Source: Streptomyces sp. WMMC500 (GTDB lineage Bacteria > Actinomycetota > Actinomycetes > Streptomycetales > Streptomycetaceae). Taken from it: DNA of 64,000 nucleotides. Positions within the stretch are counted from its first letter, which is position 1. Each line of letters starts with the position of its first letter. Made by a program: the position numbers and the translations under genes. Shown here piece by piece: positions 32,136 to 40,101 of the stretch. The stretch spans positions 2,900,001-2,964,000 of the forward strand of contig NZ_CP114905.1 of the NCBI RefSeq assembly GCF_027497195.1. The letters run 5' to 3'. A model generated the notes under the pieces. It saw only the letters and a list, made by a program, of their open reading frames with translations, made no database searches and was not told the origin of the DNA.

Positions 32136-32966
32136 TCAGCCCTTCACGGCCCCGGTGGTGAGGCCGGAGGTGACCTTGCGCTGCAGGTACAGGAAGAGCA
32201 GCAGGATGGGCAGGGAGAACAGCGACGCGGCGGCCATGGTGGCGCCCCAGTCGTCGCCGAAGTTGGTCTGGAACTGCGACAGCCACAGCGGCAGGGTCTG
32301 CGCCTCGGCCTCCTTGTTGAGGACCAGCACCATCGGGAACTCGTTCCAGGCGGTGATGAAGCCGAAGAGCGAGGTGGCCATCAGGCCCGGCGCCAGCAGC
32401 GGGAAGATCACCTTGCGGAACGCCTGGGTGCGGCTGGCGCCGTCGACCATGGCCGCCTCCTCCAGGTCCTTGGGCACCGCGGCCACGTAGGTGCGCAGGG
32501 TCAGGAGGGTCAGCGGCAGCACCATCACGGTGTAGAAGAGCGTGAGTGGCACGAGGCTGTTCAGCATGTCGGCGTCGCGCACCAGCATGTACACGGAGAT
32601 GACCATGACCTCCCAGGGGGCCATCTGCGCGAACATGAACACCAGGATGATGCCGGTACGGCCGCGGAAGCGCATCCGCGCGATGGCGAACGACGCCAGC
32701 AGCGCGATGAGCAGCGAGAAGCCGACCGCCAGCAGGGTCACCGTGAGCGAGTTCTTCCAGAAGTTCCAGAAGTTGTCGGCGTCGAAGGCCGTGCGGTAGT
32801 GCTCGAAGGTGGGGTCCAGGGGGAACCAGACCGGGTCCTCGCTGATGATGTCGCCGGTCGGCTTGAAGGACGTGGCGAACATCCAGTACACGGGGAAGAG
32901 GAAGATGACGAACAGCACCATGGCCGTCGCGTTGGGCCAGAAGCGGCCGATGAACGAGCGCCTCAC
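32136..32966 (-). CDS. dasC: chitobiose ABC transporter permease DasC
   Basis: 276 residues, MalG-type permease with six membrane helices and the EAA loop EEAAMVDGASRTQAFRKVIFP. Ends in the typical FLYLQRKVTSGLTTGAVKG. The GTG start overlaps the dasB stop by four bases (GTGA); a longer open frame upstream is just the dasB gene in another frame. With DasB it forms the channel for chitobiose uptake; the ATPase is not encoded here, as expected because Streptomyces carbohydrate importers share MsiK. Confidence 0.93.
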   Translation of the reverse strand: MRRSFIGRFWPNATAMVLFVIFLFPVYWMFATSFKPTGDIISEDPVWFPLDPTFEHYRTAFDADNFWNFWKNSLTVTLLAVGFSLLIALLASFAIARMRFRGRTGIILVFMFAQMAPWEVMVISVYMLVRDADMLNSLVPLTLFYTVMVLPLTLLTLRTYVAAVPKDLEEAAMVDGASRTQAFRKVIFPLLAPGLMATSLFGFITAWNEFPMVLVLNKEAEAQTLPLWLSQFQTNFGDDWGATMAAASLFSLPILLLFLYLQRKVTSGLTTGAVKG

Positions 32967-33949
32967 GAGTCTTCCCTCTCCTGCTTCAGGGCCATGCGGA
33001 TGTAGTACGACGTCAGCCCCATCAGCACCAGGATCGTGAGCACGGAGATCGCCGCGCCCATGCCGTAGTGCTGGTTGCCGACGCCCTCGACGAAGGCGTA
33101 GACGGGGAGCGTCTCGGTGAGCCGGTCGGGACCGCCGCCGTTGATCGCGTAGACGTGCGGGAACGCCTTGAAGATCCAGATGATCTCCAGGAACGTGGTC
33201 GCGATGAGGAACGGCTTGATGAAGGGCAGGGTCACCGAGGTGAACGTGCGCCAGGCGCCGGCGCCGTCGAGCCCCGCGGCCTCGTACAGCTCCTTGGCGA
33301 TCGTCGTCGTGGCGGCGTAGAGGTTGATCGCCACGAACGGGATCGACGTCCAGACGAGCATCACCGTGATCACGAAGAAGGTGGAGAACTGGCTGCTGGT
33401 CCAGGAGTAGTCGGCCATGGAGTGCCAGCCGAGCTTGTCCAGGATCCAGTTGACGACGCCGTAGCGCTCGGCGAACAGCCACTGGTAGACGGTGGTGGCC
33501 GCGATGATGGGCATCGCCCAGGCGAGCACGAGCGCCATCAGCAGGGTGAGCCGCATCTTGCGGCCGAGCCGGGCGAGCAGCAGCCCGACCAGGGTGCCCA
33601 GCACCATGATGAGCGTCACGTTGATGGAGGTGAAGACCACCGTCCGGAGCGTGACGCGCCAGAAGTCCTCGCCGCCGAGGACGTCGGTGTAGTTGTCGAA
33701 GCCGTTCCAGACCGTGAGGTGCTGGATCAGCTCCTTCATGCCGAGCTGCTGGAACGACAGGATGCCGTTCTTCACCAGCGGATAGCCCAGCAGCACCGCG
33801 GTGATCGCCAGCGCGGGCAGCAGCAGCAGGTACGGGAGGGTGCCGGACGTTCCCTGGGACTTGCGGTGGCGTCCCGGCGGTGGGGGTTGTGGCGTACGGG
33901 TGCGGCCTTTGACCTTCTCGGCGGCCGGCCTCGGTATCTGCACAGTCAT
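32963..33949 (-). CDS. dasB: chitobiose ABC transporter permease DasB
   Basis: 328 residues, MalF-type permease. After a ~45-residue basic Pro-rich tail there are six predicted helices (LPYLLLLPALAITAVLLGYP first) and the EAA loop ELYEAAGLDGAGAWRTFTSVTLPFI in two parts (ELYEAAGLDGAGAW; RTFTSVTLP). Coupled to dasC by overlap. ATG at 33949 begins MTVQIPRPAAEKVKGR; no strong ribosome binding site is visible, so translation may depend on the preceding dasA message. Uses the shared MsiK ATPase. Confidence 0.93.
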   Translation of the reverse strand: MTVQIPRPAAEKVKGRTRTPQPPPPGRHRKSQGTSGTLPYLLLLPALAITAVLLGYPLVKNGILSFQQLGMKELIQHLTVWNGFDNYTDVLGGEDFWRVTLRTVVFTSINVTLIMVLGTLVGLLLARLGRKMRLTLLMALVLAWAMPIIAATTVYQWLFAERYGVVNWILDKLGWHSMADYSWTSSQFSTFFVITVMLVWTSIPFVAINLYAATTTIAKELYEAAGLDGAGAWRTFTSVTLPFIKPFLIATTFLEIIWIFKAFPHVYAINGGGPDRLTETLPVYAFVEGVGNQHYGMGAAISVLTILVLMGLTSYYIRMALKQEREDS

Positions 33950-34039
33950 GATGCGGCGATCTCTTCGGGACGAGGTGGTTTCGGACCCGCGGGTGCGGGC
34001 GGGGCCGGGGCTCACCCGGTCCCGCCCGCCCGGTGACAC

Positions 34040-35326
34040 TTACTCCTGCGCCAGGCGCTCGTTCAGATCGCTCTCGACCGACGCGGCCGCTTCCTCGTGG
34101 GAGTCACCGTTGAGGAAGGCGGTCATGTAGGACTTGATGGGGTTGGGGGTGTTCTCCACCGCGCCCCACTCCGGGATGAGCGGCGTGGTGCCGCCGACGG
34201 CGGCGGCGGGCGCCGCGGCCTCGGCCGCCTCGTTGCCCTCCAGCTTCGACAGCAGCGATTCCTTGTTGGGGATCACGCCGTTGGCGGCCGCGAGGGCGCC
34301 CTCGTGCTTGTCGGAGAGCACGATCTTCAGGAACTCCTGGGCGAGTTCCTGCTTGTCGCTGCCCGCGGCGACGGCCAGGTTGGAGCCGCCGAGGAAGACG
34401 CTCTCGGGGGTGTCGGCGGTCTCACCGGGGATGGTGAAGTAGCCGATCTCCTTCTCGAAGTTCTTGTCCTTGCTGGCCTCGATCGCGATGCCGGACTCCC
34501 AGCCCATGCCGATGATCGCGCCGGTCTCGCCCTTGCCGAAGACCTCGCCCTGCTGCGGGGTGGCCTCGTCCTTGTCCTTGGGCGCGGTGGAGTAGTCGGC
34601 GTACTGCTTGTAGATCTCCATGGCCTGGCCGACCTTGGGGTCGGCGAGGTTGGAGACCCACTTGTCGCCGTCCTGCTTCACCAGCTCGGCGTCCTGGCCG
34701 ATGAGCAGGCCGTCGAAGAAGTACCAGTTCTGGCCGGGCATGTAGATCGGCTCGGCGTCGGTGTTCTTCTCGATCTTGTCGAACGCGGCGAAGAGGTCGT
34801 CACGGGTCTTGGGGATCTCCGTGACGCCGGCTTCCTTGAAGATCGACTTGTTGTACATCACGACGCGGTTGGCGAAGAACCACGGCACGGCGTACTGCGC
34901 GCCCTCGTAGACCGACGACTCGTTGAGGGACTCGGTCCACTCGGTGCCGATCTCGTCCTTCAGCTCGGTCAGGTCGGCCAGACCGCCGGTCGCCGCGTAG
35001 GCGGGCGTCTGGGTGTTGCCGACCTCGATCACGTCGGGCGGGCTCTCCTCGGACAGCGCGGTGGTCAGCTTCTGCTGAATGCCGTTCCACTGCTGCACCT
35101 TGTATTCGAGCTTCGCGCCCGTCTTCTTCTCGAATTCGGCCTGGACGTCCTTCAGCCAGTCGTCCGGTGTGGAGCCGTCCATGGCCCAGAAGGTGAGCGT
35201 CTCGCCCTTGAACGACCCGGGGCCACCGCCCTTGTCGCCGTCTCCGCCATCATCGTCAGAACCGCAGGCGGCGAGGCTTGCCACCAGGCCAGCCGCCGCC
35301 AGCACCGCTACCGCCGTGCGCTTCAC
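34040..35326 (-). CDS. dasA: chitobiose-binding lipoprotein DasA
   Basis: 428 residues, extracellular solute-binding family 1. Signal peptide with lipobox LAACGSD (Cys21), then ETLTFWAMDGSTPDDWLKD and the SBP core (PPDVIEVGNTQTPAYAATGG). Captures N,N'-diacetylchitobiose and related chitin oligomers outside the membrane. GTG start at 35326 after GAGGAGGGTGAC; the few upstream in-frame codons are not part of a signal peptide. Divergent from dasR; three dre operators in between imply repression by DasR until glucosamine-6-phosphate accumulates. Confidence 0.95.
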   Translation of the reverse strand: MKRTAVAVLAAAGLVASLAACGSDDDGGDGDKGGGPGSFKGETLTFWAMDGSTPDDWLKDVQAEFEKKTGAKLEYKVQQWNGIQQKLTTALSEESPPDVIEVGNTQTPAYAATGGLADLTELKDEIGTEWTESLNESSVYEGAQYAVPWFFANRVVMYNKSIFKEAGVTEIPKTRDDLFAAFDKIEKNTDAEPIYMPGQNWYFFDGLLIGQDAELVKQDGDKWVSNLADPKVGQAMEIYKQYADYSTAPKDKDEATPQQGEVFGKGETGAIIGMGWESGIAIEASKDKNFEKEIGYFTIPGETADTPESVFLGGSNLAVAAGSDKQELAQEFLKIVLSDKHEGALAAANGVIPNKESLLSKLEGNEAAEAAAPAAAVGGTTPLIPEWGAVENTPNPIKSYMTAFLNGDSHEEAAASVESDLNERLAQE

Positions 35327-35430
35327 GTCACCCTCCTCAACATGCCGGCCCACGCCCCCCTGCCGTCTTTCGCCAGCGATTCGCCACCGAAAAGTCCTTG
35401 CTCCCGGACCCTGCCCGTGGAGTGGACTTG

Positions 35431-35504
35431 TGGTCTTTAATGGTTTAGACCAGGTTGACGGTCTTGGTCTGGACCAATCGTGGAACGAAGCCTGGCCTAG
35501 ACCA
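35431..35504. promoter_or_regulatory. three DasR (dre) operators between dasA and dasR
   Basis: TGGTTTAGACCA at 35441-35452, TTGGTCTGGACCAA at 35464-35477 and TGGCCTAGACCA at 35493-35504, each close to the dre core TGGTCTAGACCA; a half-site TGGTCTTT begins at 35431. The spacing (about 24 and 28 bp between centres) places them roughly on one face. The rest of the 317-bp intergenic region holds the divergent promoters; I see no gene in it. Confidence 0.9.
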
Positions 35505-35601
35505 ATGAGGGTGTCAAGGGTGTGCGGCCTGCTGGTTCGGCTTCCGTTACCGGACCGACATGTGAGCTATCCCGTCGCCCCGCGCGTGCACCGACGGGTG
35601 A

Positions 35602-36450
<849 letters not shown>

Positions 36451-36460
36451 GCCGGCACCC

Positions 36461-36498
36461 CGGCGGCGGGCCCGGCGCAGTCGCCCGGCCCGCCGCCG
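36461..36498 (+). terminator. terminator after dasR
   Basis: CGGCGGCGGGCC and GGCCCGCCGCCG (12-bp perfect arms, 14-nt loop), ten bases after the stop. Confidence 0.7.
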
Positions 36499-36676
36499 CG
36501 CGGCCCCGGTGCGGGCCGCGCCCCCGGGCCCGTACGGGCCCGGCAGCCGCCGCAGCGCCCCTGCCGGGGACTTTCGTGATCGGATAGCGACGGCACACCC
36601 TAGTGACGGCGGCCTGCCCCTGCTCTACATTTCGAGCGCATTGCAAGAGATTGAGAGCTCAGGGGACGGAGCCGCC

Positions 36677-38920
36677 ATGACTGTGCAAGCACCCCCGGAC
36701 GCGCCGCGAAAGCCGCGTCCGGAACCGAAGAGCGTGATCCTCTGGACCGCCGTCGCCCTGGTGGGCGCGCTCGGCTGGACCGTGCTGGCGCTCTCCCGGG
36801 GCGAGGAGGTCTCCGCGGCCTGGATGGTCGCCGCGGCCCTCGGCTCGTACGCCATCGGCTACCGCTTCTACTCGAAGTTCATCGCCTACCGCGTGCTCAA
36901 GGCCGACAAGACCCGGGCCACCCCCGCCGAACGGCTCGACAACGGCATCGACTTCCAGCCGACCGACCGGCGGGTGCTCTTCGGCCACCACTTCGCCGCG
37001 ATCTCCGGCGCCGGCCCGCTGGTCGGCCCGGTGCTGGCGGCGCAGATGGGCTACCTGCCGGGCACGATCTGGATCGTCGCGGGCGTGATCTTCGCGGGCG
37101 CGGTCCAGGACATGGTGGTGCTGTTCTTCTCCACCCGCCGCAACGGCCGTTCGCTCGGCCAGATGGCGCGCGAGGAGATCGGCCCGGTGGGCGGTGCCGC
37201 CGCGCTGATCGCCGTCTTCGCGATCATGATCATCCTGCTGGCGGTGCTGGCACTGGTCGTCGTCAACGCACTGGCGGAGTCGCCCTGGGGCACCTTCTCC
37301 ATCGGCATGACGATCCCGATCGCCCTGTTCATGGGCTTCTACCTGCGGGTGTTCCGGCCGGGCCGGGTCGCCGAGGTGTCGCTGATCGGGGTTGCGCTGC
37401 TGATGCTCGCGCTGGTCGCGGGGCGCTGGGTGGCCGAGTCCTCGCTTGCGGACACGTTCACGCTGAGCAAGGAGTCGCTGGTCATCTGGATGGTGATCTA
37501 CGCCTTCATCGCCTCGGTGCTGCCGGTGTGGATGCTGCTCGCGCCGCGCGACTACCTGTCGACGTTCATGAAACTCGGCACCATCGCGATGCTGTTCATC
37601 GGCGTGATCGTGGCCGCGCCGACACTGAAGATGGAGGGCGTCACCGACTTCGCCGGCGAGGGCACGGGGCCGGTCTTCGCCGGCTCGCTGTTCCCGTTCG
37701 TCTTCATCACCATCGCCTGCGGCGCCCTGTCCGGCTTCCACTCCCTCATCTCGTCCGGCACCACGCCGAAGATGGTGCAGAAGGAGACGCAGGTACGGAT
37801 GATCGGCTACGGCTCCATGCTGATGGAGTCGTCGGTCGCCATCGTGGCGATGATCGCCGCCTGCGTGCTGGACCCCGGGCTGTACTTCGCGATGAACTCG
37901 GCGCCCACGGTGATCGGCGACACCGCGCAGTCGGCGTCGCAGGCGATCCAGGGCTTCGGGTACGAGATCACGCCCGCGGCCCTGCAGGCGGCGGCCGACT
38001 CCGTCGAGGAGTCGACGCTGCTGTCCCGTACCGGCGGCGCGCCGACGTTCGCCCTGGGCGTCTCGGAGATCTTCTCCAACGTGACCGGGGACAGCCTCAA
38101 GGCGTTCTGGTACCACTTCGCGATCATGTTTGAGGCGCTGTTCATCCTGACCGCGCTGGACGCGGGCACCCGGGTGGGCCGCTTCATGCTGCAGGACACC
38201 CTCGGCAACATCTACAAGCCGCTCAAGCGCGTGAGCTGGTGGCCGGGGCTCATCGCCACCAGCGCGGTGGTCGTGGGCCTGTGGGGCTACTTCCTGTGGG
38301 TCGGCGTGAACGACCCCCTCGGCGGCATCAACCAGCTCTTCCCGCTCTTCGGCATCACCAACCAGTTGCTCGGCGCGGTGGCGCTGACGATCTGTACCAC
38401 CCTGCTGATCAAGTCGGGGCGGCTGAAGTGGGCCTGGGTGACGGGCATCCCGCTGCTCTGGGTCGCGGTGGTCACGCTCACGGCGAGCTGGCAGAAGGTG
38501 TTCTCCGAAGACCCTCGCGTGGGCTTCTTCGAGCAGGGCTCCGTCTACCGGGAGGCCAGGGACCAAGGCGAGGTGCTGCCACCCGCGACCAACATGGACG
38601 AAATGGACACCGTGGTGACGAACACGACGGTCGACGGGGTGCTGTCCGCGGTCTTCGCGCTGCTGGTGGTCGTCGTGATCCTGGACGCGGCCCGGGTGTG
38701 CGTGAAGTCGCTGCGCAACCCGGAGTCGGTGGTCAGCAACGAGGAGCCGTACCACGAGTCGTCGTACATCGCTCCGGCGCAACTGATCGCGACCAAGGAG
38801 GAGAAGGAGGAGCTGGCCGCGGCCGGGCTGGGCAGCGGCGGCGGCTTCAGGCCGGGCACCGGACCGGGCGGCGACGGTGCCGGTGGTGGCGGCGGTTCGC
38901 GGGACGGAGGTGGCTCGTGA
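36677..38920 (+). CDS. cstA: carbon starvation protein CstA, peptide/pyruvate permease family
   Basis: 747 residues, highly hydrophobic (about 16-18 membrane segments). CstA blocks: FGHHFAAISGAGPLVGPVLAAQMGYLPGTIW (in parts FGHHFAAISGAGPLVGP), GAVQDMVVLFFSTRRNGRSL, CGALSGFHSLISSGTTPKMV and LDAGTRVGRFMLQD. In E. coli CstA imports peptides or pyruvate under carbon starvation. A cytosolic Gly-rich C-tail ends the protein. ATG start with AGGGGACGGAG upstream. The stop overlaps the next small gene by four bases. Lies next to dasR; no dre site seen upstream. Confidence 0.93.
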   Translation: MTVQAPPDAPRKPRPEPKSVILWTAVALVGALGWTVLALSRGEEVSAAWMVAAALGSYAIGYRFYSKFIAYRVLKADKTRATPAERLDNGIDFQPTDRRVLFGHHFAAISGAGPLVGPVLAAQMGYLPGTIWIVAGVIFAGAVQDMVVLFFSTRRNGRSLGQMAREEIGPVGGAAALIAVFAIMIILLAVLALVVVNALAESPWGTFSIGMTIPIALFMGFYLRVFRPGRVAEVSLIGVALLMLALVAGRWVAESSLADTFTLSKESLVIWMVIYAFIASVLPVWMLLAPRDYLSTFMKLGTIAMLFIGVIVAAPTLKMEGVTDFAGEGTGPVFAGSLFPFVFITIACGALSGFHSLISSGTTPKMVQKETQVRMIGYGSMLMESSVAIVAMIAACVLDPGLYFAMNSAPTVIGDTAQSASQAIQGFGYEITPAALQAAADSVEESTLLSRTGGAPTFALGVSEIFSNVTGDSLKAFWYHFAIMFEALFILTALDAGTRVGRFMLQDTLGNIYKPLKRVSWWPGLIATSAVVVGLWGYFLWVGVNDPLGGINQLFPLFGITNQLLGAVALTICTTLLIKSGRLKWAWVTGIPLLWVAVVTLTASWQKVFSEDPRVGFFEQGSVYREARDQGEVLPPATNMDEMDTVVTNTTVDGVLSAVFALLVVVVILDAARVCVKSLRNPESVVSNEEPYHESSYIAPAQLIATKEEKEELAAAGLGSGGGFRPGTGPGGDGAGGGGGSRDGGGS

Positions 38921-39120
38921 CGGCGACGGCGGCGCTGGCGGCGGCGGGGCGCAAGGTCTGGTGGTACGTCCGCGAGGTGATCGGCGACACGGCGTACGAG
39001 CGCTACGTGGAGCATCTGCGCGGCCACGATCCGGAGGCTCGGGTGCCCAGCCGGCGCGAGTTCGAGCGGATGCGCACCGACGCGGGCGACGACCCGCGCA
39101 AGGGCTTCCGCTGCTGCTGA
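38917..39120 (+). CDS. YbdD/YjiX family small CstA partner
   Basis: 67 residues starting with the GTG in the GTGA overlap with cstA. VWWYVREVIGDTAYERYVEHLRGHDPEARVPSRREFE (quoted in parts: VREVIGDTAYERYVEHLRG; VPSRREFERM) and the basic C-terminus ending RCC match the YbdD/YjiX family that always follows cstA-like genes and is thought to be an accessory subunit of the transporter. Cytoplasmic, no membrane helix. Confidence 0.9.
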   Translation: MTATAALAAAGRKVWWYVREVIGDTAYERYVEHLRGHDPEARVPSRREFERMRTDAGDDPRKGFRCC

Positions 39121-39214
39121 GCACGGCGCGGCGGATGCCGCAGGCGTACGGGCCGCCGTCCCCGGATTCCGGGGGCGGCGGCCCGTTGTCGGTGGGGCAG
39201 GGCAGACTCGGAGC

Positions 39215-39733
39215 ATGGACTTCACGGTGCGGCCGGTGCGGCCGGAGGAGTACGAGCGGGCGGGCGAGCTGGTCGCAGGGGCGTATCTGGCGGACGGGCT
39301 GCTGACGTTCGGCGAGGACGACGGGTATGTGCACGAGCTGCGCGACGTGCGCCGCCGGGCCACGGCCGAGCGCGCGGAGGTGCTGGTCGCGGTCGACGGC
39401 GACGGCCGGGCGGAGGGCGGGCGGCTGCTGGGCAGTGTGACATTCGTGACCGCGGGGTCGCCGTTCGCGGAGCTGAGCGGAGCCGGAGAGGGCGAGTTCC
39501 GGATGCTGGCGGTGGCCCGGGAGGCGCGCGGCCGGGGCGTGGGCGAGGCGCTCGTCCGGGCCTGTCTGGACCGCGCCCGGGAGCTGGGCGCGCGCCGGAT
39601 GGTGCTGTCCAGCACCCCGGACATGGCCCCGGCCCACCGGCTGTACGGGCGGCTGGGGTTCGTCCGCACCCCCGAGCGTGACTGGTACCCGCTGCCCGAT
39701 CTGCCGCTCTGGGCCTTCGTCGCGGACCTCTGA
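39215..39733 (+). CDS. GNAT family N-acetyltransferase
   Basis: 172 residues. Acetyl-CoA-binding motif A in FRMLAVAREARGRGVGEALVRACLDRA (R-x-x-G-x-G/A turn within ARGRGVGEAL), and the C-terminal PAHRLYGRLGFVRTPERDWYP block typical of GNATs. Substrate unknown. ATG start after a short gap from the YbdD gene; the upstream region carries no strong ribosome binding site besides GGAGC. It precedes the riboswitch region, so it is probably the end of the cstA transcription unit or independent. Confidence 0.88.
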   Translation: MDFTVRPVRPEEYERAGELVAGAYLADGLLTFGEDDGYVHELRDVRRRATAERAEVLVAVDGDGRAEGGRLLGSVTFVTAGSPFAELSGAGEGEFRMLAVAREARGRGVGEALVRACLDRARELGARRMVLSSTPDMAPAHRLYGRLGFVRTPERDWYPLPDLPLWAFVADL

Positions 39734-40101
39734 CGCCCGGCCGACACGCGGCACAACATATAGGGGTGCTTCCCAGACGAGCCACTAGATGTATGCTCGT
39801 CCTAGCTGCCGACGCAGGGGAATCCGGTGGAAGTCCGGAGCTGTCCCGCAACGGTAAGCGATGTACGGCCATGCCTGCCACGCGCCGGCGGGGCCCGTGC
39901 GTCGTGAGCCCGAGAACCTCCGGCAGCCATCGATGACGTCCGGGTCTCGTGGATTGGGCTCACGGACGCAAGCGGGTCCGCCTCCGGCGGTGTTCGGACG
40001 GGGGGACCGCCCACGCGCGCCCCGCGCGCCGTGGGTTGCCCGCGTGCGCCCGTACCGCAGCCTCTCCCGCGCGGCCCCGCCGAGCGAGGGAGAGCAGCAT
40101 C
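39734..40101 (+). promoter_or_regulatory. 368-bp nrdA leader region
   Basis: No gene. The promoter is probably in the lower-GC stretch near 39755-39795 (ACAACATATAGG). The riboswitch occupies 39795-39940; the remaining 160 bases to the TTG start form the expression platform, including GGGTCCGCC...GGCGG and CGGACGGGGGGACCG stems. Confidence 0.6.
39795..39940 (+). ncRNA. adenosylcobalamin riboswitch controlling nrdA-nrdB
   Basis: The core matches the cobalamin consensus: GGGGAATCCGGTGGAAGTCC, then GAGCTGTCCCGCAACGGTAA (39838 on) and the B12-box side GAGCCCGAGAACCTCCGGCA. The paired segments GCTGCCG (39805-39811) and CGGCAGC (39921-39927), with an outer CGTC/GACG pair, close the aptamer. In S. 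coelicolor a B12 riboswitch shuts off the class Ia reductase when the B12-dependent class II enzyme can work; the same logic is expected here. Confidence 0.95.

Noticed and set aside
36659..39754. 1031-codon open frame antisense to cstA, ybdD and the acetyltransferase gene
   Set aside because: High GC suppresses stop codons; the translation is His/Arg/Asp-rich low complexity without motifs, while the plus strand carries recognisable CstA, YbdD and GNAT proteins.
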